From NCBI GenBank assembly GCA_963277665.1, contig OY728131.1:1392114688-1392178687 (forward strand): DNA of 64,000 bases, read 5' to 3'. How positions within the stretch are numbered: the stretch's first letter is position 1; every line of letters begins with the position of its first letter. A program made the translations under genes and the position numbers. Under the pieces are notes generated by a model, which had not been told where the DNA came from, did not search any database, and saw nothing but the letters and a program-made list of their open reading frames with translations. Shown piece by piece: positions 26,566-39,996 of this stretch. The stretch comes from Viscum album. Its lineage: Eukaryota > Streptophyta > Magnoliopsida > Santalales > Viscaceae.

Positions 26566-27052
26566 TTCTAAACAACTTTATGTACTAAATTAAGAAATAA
26601 GTCATAATTAAGGATTTTCAAATAGGAAAACACTGAACATAAATAGTAATTTTATACGTTGCTAATCTCATAATTATAAACATGGTTTTTTTGGGGACAT
26701 ATTTACTTTAAAATCTATCACATTGGTTTTCAAATAAAATATTTATTATCATTAAAATTTCCCCTAATATTGTCAAACCAGGTGCATAATAAGTCTCATT
26801 TTTCTATACCAGGTTATGTCGAGTCAGTCCTGAGACAGCTTGTTGGTTTTGTTACCCTTAGGTATATTTTTTCCAGAACCACATCCACTTATAGTATCCA
26901 GCCATGTATTTATTTATAGGAAGCCCCAAATAATATCTAAATTACCAAAATTATAGGGTTTTATTTTATTGTTACCCTCAAATTATATCATAGGGTTGTG
27001 TTCCCTAATCTATGTTTTCTAAATCTAGTTTCCATGGTTTCTACGAAACCAT
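26566..27052 (-). other. Leader of element B
   Basis: Untranslated leader between primer site and gag. It aligns with the leader of K (48714-49200) in several places, for example CCAGAACCACATCCACTTAT against the K segment near 49020, and the TCTAAATCTAGYTTCCA segment next to the primer site. This is evidence that B and K belong to one lineage. Confidence 0.7.
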
Positions 27053-27064
27053 CTTTGATACCAA
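27053..27064 (-). other. Primer binding site of element B
   Basis: The complement reads TTGGTATCAAAG, one change from the initiator-Met-type site of K, and it lies right beside the LTR end. Confidence 0.8.
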
Positions 27065-27065
27065 C

Positions 27066-30000
27066 TATAAGTGCCTCGAACCAAGTAGTTCGGAGCCAAT
27101 GCCATACATTATTACATTATAAAATATACTAGAATCTAATACCAACATACCAATCAATTTATATGTTTTGTAATCTTGAATACATACATGAAATTTACAT
27201 TACAACATTAAACAAAAAAACACAATAACTCTAATGGAAACACCCAAAATTTCATAGATTGTCGCTGAAAGTCATTCTTAATCTACATCATTGCATCCTA
27301 GGGAAAAATAAAACATAAAAATGGGTCAGATTATATTATTAGTAAGTGTAATAAGTATAGTGAATGATATCATAAATAACATAAACTATCAGGAATGATG
27401 AATAACTAAAAACACATGTCATTAATACATAATCTTGAGGATAATATGATAAGAATAAAAGGTGATGAAATGATGAAATAAATACTTTAATATGAAGGAA
27501 ACATAACCATTGATATTCTAATAGTTGAATAAAAACATGGAATATAAACTTCTCATATTATACTATGTAAATACATAATTTCAGACATCTGAAACATATT
27601 GTTGAGGCCACATCCAAGCCATATAAAAATAAATGGGAAATGCCTCAGCCAAAACCCAATCTTTTTTGACTCATGAGACCTACCAATCCATAAAGGGGCA
27701 GTAACAAGTCTCTATATTTACTTGATAGTTATAATTAATTCCACATATTAATGGGTTGAACCATAAACAACATGTACATTTCAAATGTGAATAAATTTCC
27801 TCAATAAGTAAACATAATCATAAACCATTCTGATAATGTGGTGAATGGAATCCAAATAGAACATCCATAGTCAAACTAATTATAAAACATCAAATAAAAT
27901 ATGATTTATTATTTCATAAAATATCAATCCTAAGTAAGAAAAATATTCAACAATGTTTGTTGAATTAGTTGAAAATGTCCTATTAGAATCATTGAGTAAT
28001 TATTGAGAGAAATACTCTTTTACATTGAAAAGAATATTTATTTTAGATAAATCTTTTATATTTGTCATAAAATTATATTTTAACATGTATATACAATAAT
28101 AGAATAGGGATGGAAAACGAAATTATATTTTATGCATTAATTGCTTAAAAATTAATTGAAAACATGTAAAAAGATCATTTAAGAAGCTTTAGAAATGAGC
28201 CGCCTTAATGTGGTTTAAGGGAAAACATTTAATAATTCATTAAAATGGAAAAGGAATAATTTTTTTCTAAAAAAATAAATTAAAAAAAGATAGTTTTTAA
28301 TTAATAAATGGATGATTTTATAAAAATAATGATCTCTTAAATCAAATCATTGAGTACACTTGAAAATGGGTAAGAAGCTAGAAACTTCCTTTAAATTGGG
28401 ATTGCTTAAGGGGAAGAATTGAGAAGAGAACCTTATAAGATCACATATTTAATATAAAATAATAATTAAAGAGGATGAAACATATAAATATAATGTATAA
28501 TAATTAAATAAAAATAAAGAATAATTACATTAGGGTAAACAGAGAGAAAGTGAAAACCGAATGAAAAATGGAAGTTCATATAGAATCCCTTACCTTATGT
28601 TTGAAAGTGTTCATAACTTGTGATTAATGTCCATGATAATGAAATTAAACACATTAAAAATCAATTAATAACTTTTTAAACATGTATTTTATTTAGAATT
28701 GTTTTATTTAGTTAATTTATTTTCTTTTTGATGGGTTGTAAGATTCAATTTCAACGTTCCGGAGTGTTCGTTTCCTTGGTATCCATGATTAGTTCACTTC
28801 TATATATGTATGAATGATTATGTAAAATAAGAAATCAATATAAATAATTGATGTTATATTTTATTATTTATATTTAATAATTTTTATTTGTCCTATATAT
28901 AATCTTTTTATAGATATGAGGATGATTTATTAGATATAATGTTAATGATAATCATTTAGATTATTTTGTTATTTTTTATCACCAAAAACTAATTGTATCT
29001 TATGAATTAATATTATGTGTATATACTACTTCCAAAACATTAAATAGATTATAATATGTATATTAATAATTTTTAACAAATAATAATGGCTTTAGAACAA
29101 TCCTTGAAGGCGGTAATGAAAAATGAAGCATTGTCATCCATGATGGTTATAAATCGGCGCATCATGAAAAATGTTTTCTTTTTTTAGAATAAAAGCAGGA
29201 GGAGAAGGGGATTGATGATAGATCATTCATTAACATAAAAAAATTATAGTATATATAATATAATGTAGTTGTCATGAATGTTTTAATATAATAGGTAATC
29301 ATAGATATTAAAATAAATTAAATTAAAAGAAATTGAAAGTGAACGAAAGAATATTTACCATTTGAATTCTTATCCTTGAGAACTTTATTAAGGATATTTG
29401 AAAGGGACTTTTGGGTGAGACCCATAAGACCAAAACATGGGGAATATGTTATTTGAGATGTATTGGGAAAATTTTTGGCATGCATCAAGGCTTTGGAGTT
29501 TTGAGGGAACAAGTGGTGAGGTAGGTATTTATAGTGGAGGATAGGGGTGTTATCTCATTATTTTATTCATTAGTTTATTGTTTTTTCCCAAGAATATGAA
29601 TAGATTGAGCCTTATAACACAATATATTAAAATTAATGAAGGCGATTTAGATATTACGGGCTTAAATTATCCTTAAATCAGATAAAAGCACAATAATTCA
29701 TTTATTTATCTTATGTCATAAATTATCATATTTCAGTATTTCCCAAAATTTCTTTTATTTTATAAAAATACCAAAAAAATATCCCTAACCAATTATTGAT
29801 GTATATAATTAAAAAACGAACTCCATTTTTTTAAAAAAATTCTAATTATGAGGAATTTAATTTTTAATTAAAATCATTATTTACTCAAAAAATACAAATT
29901 TTAATATTATAACTGATTTTATAACACTTTGAAAAATAAAGCAAGGTCTCATAAAATTATCTTATAATCACAAGACAAAAAAATATTATCTTATAAATCT

Positions 30001-30349
30001 ATTTTAAAAAATTATTATTTTAAATCATCATTTTAATTATAAAATTTTAAATAAAAATTTATGTTTTACAAAAAATCAAACACTTAACTTATAATTTTAA
30101 AATCATTTATTTACGTATTACATGATATAAATATACTACATTTTTTATAAGATAAAATAATTATATATATATTCATAGTTGAATTTTCTATTCTATTGGT
30201 CATATTAATATTTCTAATTATAACATTAATATTCTAATGGTTATATTAAATATTAAATTATTATTTTAAACTCACTGTTGTGTGATGAATAAACTATAGA
30301 AGATTCTAAATATTAAAATGGAGATACCATAAATGAATGGGGTGTTACA
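27066..30349 (-). mobile_element. 5' LTR of element B (3.28 kb)
   Basis: The upper end reads GGGGTGTTACA (TGTAACACCCC on the minus strand). The lower end (TATAAGTGCCTCGAACC then CGGAGCCAATGCC) matches the end of the K LTR (TGTAACTCCCCGACC then GAGTCGGTGC). It has a minus-strand TATA near 29527-29537 and an acceptor-like TTTTATTTTTCCCTAGG (complement of about 27297-27313). The upper 1.1 kb pairs with 20928-22075. Nothing inside looks like a gene. Confidence 0.8.
29527..29537 (-). promoter_or_regulatory. TATA box of LTR B
   Basis: The complement reads CACTATAAATA after CACCCCTATCCTC, a pyrimidine-rich lead-in shared with the other LTR copy near 21247. Confidence 0.65.
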
Positions 30350-30639
30350 AAAAAAATACACAACACATGATTTGGAGTTATCTATGATAATTTGTTTCAT
30401 TAATGAAATAGAGTTATTACCTTTATGGATAAAAGTGTGATACATATATATATTTATATTTATTTATTTATTTATATTCTGAACATAAATTTTAAAAATA
30501 TATATTCACATATAAGAAGTTGAACATGTTCGAGAGAATATGGTTAGATTTGATTAAGTATTATGACTCATCAATATAATATAACTCTATAAAGGTGAAA
30601 AAGGGGTCTGATGATTTGAATCAAAAGGACTATACTAGA
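30350..30639 (+). other. Element C internal stretch without recognisable domain
   Basis: Follows the edge of element B. By position it should be RNase H or linker sequence of element C, but I cannot recognise it. It holds an AT-rich simple stretch (TATTTATTTATT near 30460). Confidence 0.35.
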
Positions 30640-31970
30640 TTAACCATGATGAGGATCTCAAGATATGAAATATTTATAAATTTTAAATGGATGAATCTGG
30701 AAATGATTAATGTGTGGGGAAAATAATATCATGCTCAACTGAATTCTTATCCATATATCCGAGTGAAGATTAAATTGGTGTAGAACGAAGATGTAGAGCT
30801 TCAGAATAAGGTTAGAAGTTTTCATTAGTTTAACCAAGATTGGGAAAGAATGATAAGGTCCAAGAACCATGTATATGTACCATCCATACTGGGTTTAAAG
30901 AACGTTCTATTAAAATAAGCTCATAGTTCTTCAGTAGGTATTCATCTTCAAAGTATGAAGATGTATCGATACTTGAAATAATATATTTGGCAAGATTTCA
31001 TGAAGATGGGTATCGTATAATTCGTATTTTGATTCATGGTATGCCAACAAGTTGAGGATGAATAAAAAAATTTAGGAGGGTGTTATATCCATTACCCCTA
31101 TGAGAATAGAAATGGAAGAACATTACTATGGACTTTGACATTGGACTCACCACAAACTCTAAATGGTTTAATTCTATATATTTGTAGTTGATCACCTTAC
31201 AATGTCATAATACTTCATTGATAATAGACAATAATTATATATGGATCAACTTTCCAGGATATACATTAAAGAACTGGTATGGTTTCATGGAGTACCACAT
31301 ACCATTATATCTGATTAGGATTTAGGTTTACCTCAATGTTTGAGTAAGGTGTTCAACAATCCCTTGATACAGAATTGATATTCATCACTGCTTATCATCC
31401 TTAGACAGATGGTCAGTTTGAAAGAATAATTTAGACCCTATGTGACATGTTGACATCTTATTCTCTGGATTTCAGAAGTGTTTGGGAGCAACACCATCCT
31501 ATAATTTATTTTCCCAACAAAAATAGATTTCAATCAAGAATTAATATGGAAAATTATGAATCCCTCTATAGAAATAAATTTATATCTCCAACGTATTGGA
31601 ATATAGATGGTGAAATAAACCTATTGGGACCTTAGATAGCTCAAGAAAAGGTCGAGAATGTTATAACCATTCAGCAACATATCAAGGAAGCTAAAAGTAA
31701 AAAAAAAAGTTATGATGATAACCATGTCTCTAATCTTGAATATTATGTCTGTGATAAGATTTTATATAAATATTTATTTATAAGAAGTTTATGATTTTAG
31801 CATGATTGGTAAACTAAACCCTAGGTTTTGTTGTTATATTTTTATTCTTGATAATATCTGGATGGTAGACTATCACTTGTCACATTGACCAAAAATCTCT
31901 CAAGTCAATGATGTGTTACGTGTATCTCTATTTAAGAAGTATATATTTGACTCTTCACTTGTACTAAAAT
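30640..31970 (+). pseudogene. Element C integrase remnant with H2C2 region
   Basis: The linker before integrase reads PYIRVKIKLV and DVELQNKVRSFH. The zinc-binding region reads AHSSSVGIHLQSMKMYRYLK (30920-30985). The core has MDFD then a DHLT segment (first Asp), YIKELVWFHGVPHTIISD (31262-31316, second Asp), and TAYHP followed by TDGQFERII (31388-31430, Glu kept). RSVWEQHHP, ENYESLYRNKFISPTYW and INLLGP (to 31635) are the following core segments; KSYDDNHVSNLEY is the region after the core. All three catalytic residues remain although stops interrupt. The fragment belongs with the gag-RT fragment at 12640-14325. Confidence 0.9.
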
Positions 31971-32195
31971 CAATGTCATGCCACTGGAGAAATATCATTC
32001 TTATGAAGAATAAATGATTGAAATTCAAAATTGTATAAAGCATGTTCTACAAAACCAAACCACTCGCCTCATCAAAGTTTTATGCAGAAACCACCATCTT
32101 GAGGATTCTATGTGGGAACTTTTAGATATGATGAGGCATATTTATCCTCATTTATTTATATCAAAATTATTAATTTATACGGTGAAATTAATTTT
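31971..32195 (+). pseudogene. Element C chromodomain-like pol C-terminus
   Basis: From 32014 an open stretch reads IEIQNCIKHVLQNQTTRLIK, VLCRNHHLEDSMWELL and DMMRHIYPHLF. This matches the C-terminus of Tekay/Del-type chromovirus integrases (KVLWRNH, EEATWE, MRxxYPHLF). Such domains are thought to target insertion to certain chromatin. It runs into the LTR as in related elements. Confidence 0.8.
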
Positions 32196-32207
32196 AAGGG
32201 GATTGAA
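32196..32207 (+). other. Polypurine tract of element C
   Basis: AAGGGGATTGAA lies immediately before TGTAACTCCC, the start of the 3' LTR. Confidence 0.75.
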
Positions 32208-35200
32208 TGTAACTCCCAAAACTTTTATAAACCTTTTTCAAATAAATTTAAAATTATATAATTTTTGGAATTTTACATTACACCACATTAAACATTATTT
32301 ATTTTCTATAAAATGATAACATTATGCTACATGAAACATCATTTTATCCTAAGTTACACACAACACAGAGTTTCTACTAAACAACCTCTTATTATTATAA
32401 ATAATTAAACTAGAAAGGTACAACATATTTTTGAAATTTAGTAGTATGAGTATTAATCAAAAAAATATAAAAAATTATTTATAATTTATTTTATATAAAC
32501 AAAATATATTTTTAATGAAATATATAATTTTTCTCATAAATCCTATATTTTTTGAAAATACTATTTTCTCAAAAGAATGGATTTTTATTGCCCTCTATGA
32601 AAAAAATAATATTAATTTTACAAACTTTTAAAAATTCCATTTTTTAAAATAAAATTATTTCTTGTTTTCAAAATAAAAAATTTATTTCAACAAGATTTTT
32701 TTTTGAATTTTCTGAAAAACAAACATCATTTTTTTATAAATAGTGAAAATACACATTTTTAACTGAAAACATATTTTTTATCTAAATTATTTATATAGTA
32801 AAATTTAATTATAATTTATTTTTAATGTATAATTAGTTAAATGTTATATAAATTAATCCAATTTAGGTCATTGGAACAAATTTCACATTAAAATTACATA
32901 AAAAACATTTCAATCTTTTCATCTTTTTCACTTTAAACCATGTTTGCACGACATGTTCGTGAGATTAATATTAGAGTAGTTTATACAATGTTTGTGTTTA
33001 AAATATTTAAAAATTGATACTATTATTTTGAATCATAATAAATTATCCTTTTTAGTAAGGTTGAATTTTTTTCTACCAAAAATATTACTAAATGTGATTA
33101 AACATAATGACAACAATTAATGTAAAAAAAATTACTTAATGGTCAAACATTAACATAAGGGCCCATATTACCTAGAAAAATGTCCATAATACATTTTATA
33201 GACATGTTTCGATTATATCCTCTGTTATCTAGAAAATTGGTCATTATTGGAGGAATATTATTTAAGGGAGAGCTCTCAATAGTTCTTACCTTGTTATATT
33301 ATTAAGAATGTCACTCCTCCTCCACTATAGAAAGAATACTTACCCCCTTACTTATTTACAACTCTAAAGATATTTGGATAGGAAAAATACATTCCTAATA
33401 TCCTCCCATATCTTTTCCATTCACATTATAGATCTCACATTCTTTATAAAGCCTACAAAAGAATACCATTGGGGAAAACTCAAAAGGGAAACCCAAATAG
33501 GAGGTAAAACCCTTCAATAAGTACTTTTATTTATTCCATTATACATCCTTAAATTATTATTATTCATTAATTATAAAATATAATCATCATAATAAATATA
33601 CTAATATGTTTTCATATTATGTTTATGACCAATACTCAAACACACTTCCATCAAATGGTATACATAATCATTGTTCGTGTTTATGGCGGACTAATACCTC
33701 ACAACAGATGTCATTCGTTCTTCTATTACCAACTATAAAGGTTTTAAATATTTATTGAAAATGTATTTTTGTATTATATATATCATATTTATGGTTTATT
33801 TGTAATTATTTAATTATTATATAACACAATCCTTACTTGATTCCATTTTTGGGAATACGATAACTTCTTTTGTGTACGTGTGGACAACCGCCTTCTCAAG
33901 GCGATGTGATTCGATGATTATTTACATAGAATGTATTAAAGAAGTTTTTAGTGAAAATATGACATATATATGAAATAATAAATTTAATATAATTATAATA
34001 TATTAATTTATATAAATACATTTTATACATTCTTTCTTTCAATATGACAGGAAAATGGAAACAACATTCATCCCTACATATGGCCTACCATCTCTATGAA
34101 TGGTGTATTTAATTTTATATTTATATATTTTATAGATTAATATAAATACATATATAATGAATATATATGATATTTATATCATGGTTTACAATTTGGAGAT
34201 CACGATTTATGTATGAGGAACAAAAATAAAAAAATAAAAACACTTGCGAAAAACAAAGTCTTAACTGCCCTAAACATAAATTTAACATGGATTTATTAAT
34301 AAATAGGTAATATAAGGTCATAAGTAAATATTATATAGTATGATTTAATTTAATATTGTTCTATAATTTATTTATAATAAAATTTTATTTATTATATGTG
34401 AGGTTTGAATGAGTATGACGATTAATAATACATAAGGCTGTGGGATTTCTAGTCTCGTTTTTATTTCTACAACACTTATTCGATATTCACCACTAATTTC
34501 TTTGGTGTACATAATTCCATTTAATATATTATAATAAAATTATAATGAATTTTATGGGTATTTATATGTCAAATTTATCAAATCTCTATCTTGGTGTTTT
34601 CGGTTCAAAAAGTTACCAAATTGGTAAGGTAAATTTTTCTTGATTTGACTTTATTGAGACATGTGTTATGTTATGCCCCAATATTCTTTTACATGGTGTA
34701 TATAATTACATTTTAAATTAATAATCATGAATCTAATTATTTTCATGATATTTTCATAATTATGTAATTTTATACTTTTTTAGGATCATCATTCAATGTT
34801 ACAGAAGTGGTATTATTTTATTTCTATAATCTCACAATTTATCGAGATTCTTTATGATGATGCCTCCATTGATGAAATATTTCGATCAATATATCAAGAA
34901 AGATTATGAATTTTCTTTTCCTATGGATATTAATAATATATCCATGTTATAGGTACCAATATTAAACTCTTTGGTACTAAATATAATTAATAAAGTGTTT
35001 TCAATAAAGCTCATCCTTATTTCTCACTTCGATCGAAAATCTGCTTAATTCCAAAATAATGTTTTCACAAAACGTTTTCAAAAATGTTTTTTAGGGAACA
35101 TATTTTATTATTGTTTTATTTTTTAAAAAAAATAAATTTAGTTTCAAATACCTATTTATTACTATTAAAGGTTATTTATAAAGATAAAGGTTTTCAAAAA

Positions 35201-36294
35201 TGATTTATGTTTTAATAATAGTATTCCAAATATGAATTCTTTTCCTCAAGAAATATTTTAAATGATCTTTCAAAATTATTTTCCATCTAATTTGAGTTAC
35301 ATTGATGTTACCTATTCCTTACTAGGTTTATTATCTAATAATATCATCTTTATTGCTTCTATGAACCATTTATGCTCTTAATTAAATATTTTCCATGAAA
35401 CACCTTTCTCTTCCATGAGTTTTTGCATTATCATATTGGATTCTTTTCAGAGGTTATTCATTTATTAAATAATTATTAAAGCTATAATGTTTCTAAAGGT
35501 AATGATTTTATGAAATTATTAAGATATCCATTCAATTTGATGGGTTATTATATGATAAATATATTTTATCTTGTGGAACATATACGTTTGATATAATTAT
35601 GAGATGGGTGGGACCTATATATATGTAAACTTCAATGTGTAATGATTAATATTTAACGAAATAGACATGTTCATAATGATAATTGAAATCATCTTAGTAA
35701 AGGAATATGTCCGCTAAGATGGTCTGGGGATTGATCCATGATAACTAAGATAGTTTGGGGAGTGAACCCATTTGACTAATATATCCATAAAAGTGATGTC
35801 TTGACTACTATGGATGTATTTTTTTATATATATGTGTCTTTCCCATTTCCATATTTTGTTACAATGTTATGCTTTCTTGGAATATTTTTTTATTCACTTA
35901 TGATTCATTTATTATGAACATCCAATATTTATTCCTCAACTCTTTATTATGACCTTTAATATGTCGGATATGATCTTCTAATGTCATGATCACGTTCTCA
36001 TGCCCATATACTCATGATTATGCTTACATATGTCCCTTGTTTAGCATTACTAAGAATCTAATCTCATCTTTTCCTATTTTTCCTTTCCCAGGTTATGAAT
36101 ATATGTATTATATATGATGTGTATAAGAAGGGTTCTAGTCATAGAGAAACTAGTGGGAGATAATTTATCTCCATTATGTACTAGTTTTTATGTTTCTATT
36201 TTTCCAATGGAACTAAAAAATATGGTATTTGGGTGTATATTTTTATATAATATTAAATATTCCTAAACAATTATGTAATTACTATGTATAACCA
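32208..36294 (+). mobile_element. 3' LTR of element C (about 4.1 kb)
   Basis: Begins TGTAACTCCC. It pairs with the 5' LTR at 7877-12003, for example CTAGAAAATTGGTCATT against CTAGAAAATGAACCATT. Landmarks in order: degraded TATA (CACTATAGAAAG near 33325), donor-like AGGAGGTAAAA near 33504, ACCGCC/TACGTAC modules near 33680, 33870 and 34070, and a well-kept acceptor-like TTCCTTTCCCAGG near 36080. The end TATAACCA followed by GAGAG is estimated. No gene is inside. Confidence 0.75.
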
Positions 36295-39200
36295 GAGAGG
36301 ACCAATATAAAAAGGTTGATGTGTTTACACTCTTGGTTCATTTATGAAGCTTTTTTCTTTTTTTAGTATACGTCTTCGTTGAACTTTTTATAATATATAA
36401 ACAACCATAATCCTGGTATTTTTTTAAAAAAAACATGGTATAAGAGAAATAGAGTTCAATAAGGGATATAAAAATAAAAGAGGTTCATTAGACCATTTCA
36501 AAATATCTGAAAACTCATATGGAAATTTCCCTTTTACATAATAATTATTGTGACTAAAATAATCATTACTTGATCATTAAATCAACTTCAAATCCAAATT
36601 TATTAATAAAAAAATTATGGAATTGTAATGTCAAAATCATAATCATAAAAGTAAATTAGTAAAACATGAGGTACCATGAAAAAAATCTTTCAATTTTAGA
36701 TGATTATTAACATTCCTTTAATCATAAATTTATTCTCCTTCCTTATAAAATCAAACAGTTTAGATTAATCCCTATAGTAATCACTAAAAACATTATAGAT
36801 ATCATTGGAAATTATCCTTTAATTAATACTTACAATAAACCATATAAAAATAACCTTTATTGTTAATTCCAACATATCCCATATGAATAAATTTATTCCC
36901 ATTAACTCTGTCACATTACAAAATTCAATAGAGAGTAATTTTAGGTCCACCCATTATGAGGTCTATATATGGATCAACCATCATTCCATAGAATTCAAAA
37001 AAAATATATCATGAAAAAAATCCATAATATAATTAAATTTCAACTTAAAATATTATAAAATATTGTTTTTATAACATATTTATAAAAACATTTAGAATTC
37101 ACATAAAAATGATAACAGTCATTTTTCATTGATAAATATTAAAATGAAAAAATTCCTAGATGTATAGAAAGTAATATATTGTTTTAAAAATAGAAAATAA
37201 AATTATAAGGTATGTTGATAATAAATAATGGTTATGATGTTTTCAAAGAAAATCATGATCCAAAAAAATCCATTTCACTTTGGTAAAAAGAGTTAAAAGT
37301 AACTCATAAAAAATTCTTTAAAATGATTCATTTTAATAGTTCTTTAATAAAGTAAAATGTAGTATAATAACCATTTTTCAAACACTTTTGAATAGAAAAA
37401 AATTATAAAACAATTTTAATAACATTTATATTGATGAAAAGGAGTTTAAAACATTTTAAAATTCATTTTAAAGAAATATATATTTCCTCATCTCCTGACT
37501 GCCTTGGTACATCCTTTAATTTCTGAAATAATCAAATTGTATTAATTTTCTACTTTCTTAAGAAATTTTTTCATATTTATTCCCTTATCATAAAAATTAT
37601 ATTTCATTTATTACGAAGTCTTATATATTTACTAAATAGGTTACGTTTACATTTGATATTTTGGAGTTGTTCTGTTTATATGGTAAAAATAACATTGATG
37701 CATCAATCATGTTCAATTGTTTAGTGGTTACATTATATCTATAATATTTTTCATCTTTATAAATTCAATATACATTTAAAATAATTTACAAAAGTAGATT
37801 AGTAAATATTAAGAACATCATTTCCTGGAGCTAATAGTTTGTATGTATGCATGAATTTTGTTTTCATTTTTTTATAAGAATAAAATGAAATAAAGAAGGT
37901 AATATTATAATTTTACAAATTTATAAATTTTGTAAATTTAATATTTTTTCATCAATTTCACCCTTATAAATGGATATGTAAATTTGAAATGAAAAATTAA
38001 TCACATCACTTTGGGGAGGTGGTTGTCCACGTGCATACAAGAGCGATGTTATCATTTTCCAATGGATAAAAATGCTAATAATGTAAGTAATTTCCTAACA
38101 TACAATATTCCAAACAATTTTAAAAAAAACTTTTATATTCATTAAATCAATCTTTATAATTTGTTGTCTGAGGTAGTGATGGAAAATTAAATACATTGTC
38201 CAATGTATGTGGTATTCCACACTTATTCTTGAGTGAAGTTTTAATATCCCATGTGAGGAAAAAGGAGACAAATGGGTTTTATCATAAACATATAATCATT
38301 TAAGTGTTCTGGAGATAATTATTCTATTATAAAATCTTTTTTATGATTTTTTTAATTGATATAGAAGAATATATAAACATAAAAGTACTTGGTTTAGAGT
38401 TATACCTCTTCTTTGGAAAAAATCATTTGAATTACACCTTAAGTCATCAAGGATGGACTTTTTTAGAGGCTAAAACCTAAACAATGAGGTTAATAAATAT
38501 TTTATGGTTTTTATTTAGTTCATGGTTAACATAGAGTGATAAAATTTTCTGAATATTTTAGGATAATAGGTTCCCATTTATAAGTGAGGGGAATAACACT
38601 ATTGTAATTATTCCTAACATTTAAATATTATATCTATTAATCAAGGTACATTAGAAATTTTTCAATCAAATTTCAAATTTATGGGGATAAGGTTATAAAT
38701 TATATCATCCAATAAAAATTAAGATGTGATTTTTTGACCTTATCATTTAGTTTTTACCTTAATTATCTCATTTCAAACCATTACATTAGTGATAATGATT
38801 TACCATGGTTACAAATCATTATGACCATAAATAAAATTTAACTAATTACTAAATTTTAATTTAATGACACAAATGTGAAATACAATTTTCCTGATTATAT
38901 TTTTATAATTGTTTGAAATTTATTTTAAAATTAGAATGCAAAACAAAATGGAAAATATTTTTTTAAAATGAATTTTATATCTAAAATAAAATTTATACAT
39001 AAATAAACTATAATGAATACTATTGTGGAATTAATTTGTTAATTTTTATTCAATAGTTACTCATTTAAATTTAAATCCAATCCAAAAAATAGGACTTCTC
39101 TAAGAATTGAAAATAAATGACATCATTTATAAATATCATTATTTTTAACAAGTTACGCAAAAATAAATATTTTCAAAAAAATCCAAACAAAATGCAATAA

Positions 39201-39996
39201 GATCATTCTTATATGATGATATAACAAATTAACTTCATTTTATCAAATAAAATTTCAAAAATTTGTGAAAAAAACTCTAATATTCATGCACAAAACGCAT
39301 AAAATCCATTTTCACAAAAAAAATTATATTATCGAAGCATGAAAAGATTTTCTTCACATTCTCTACCCAGTAACAACCATTATATGATTATTAGATTATT
39401 TAATTGAATATATTATCAATTAATATCATAAAAATCAGTTATAAATAGTCATTAATTTATTTTAATAAGATATCAATATATTTCATACAGAAAATATCTT
39501 TTTAAAAAATATATCTTTTTTACCATCAAATAATTTTATCTTCATTTCTAAAAAATTTATAATTAATGCATGAATTATTATTAATTAGTTTTCATGTAAA
39601 ATCAATTATTTTACAATAAATTTTATACTCTAATAATATAAATTTTCTTTTTATATAAAACATATAAGAAATAAAATACTCACTTTTATAGAAAACATGT
39701 TGTTTTTACTTAAATATTTCTAAACCATATGTGATTTTATTTTTATAATTAATAAATTTATAATTATTTTATTAAAATTGATCAATAAATTCTTATTAGA
39801 AAAAAATTACTTATATTTTAAATTTTGAAAAAAAAAACCTTTTTGTATTCACTAATCCAACACCTATGACATAACCCAAAAAATTTAGAGAATAATGTTA
39901 TTATTGGTTAAAGATTTATATTGTCTGTGGTGAATTCTATAGAAAGTTTTATTCATTTAAAGGTATATAAATTCTAAAATTTTAGGGTGTAATATT
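36295..39996 (-). mobile_element. LTR I (minus strand, about 3.7 kb)
   Basis: On the minus strand it starts ATTACACCCTAAAATTTT directly after AAATTGGGTAGAAT, a polypurine tract, which in turn follows AAATTGAGAGGAAATTATTT, the decayed end of pol. It aligns with LTR J: 36850-36990 with 59690-59830, 37845-37860 with 60664-60690 (TTTGTATGTATGCATGAA), and 38005-38070 with 60860-60900. Its other end seems to lie at 7761-7876, beyond element C. The polypurine-tract side makes it a 3' LTR of J, while the F primer site side makes it a 5' LTR of F. Confidence 0.65.
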
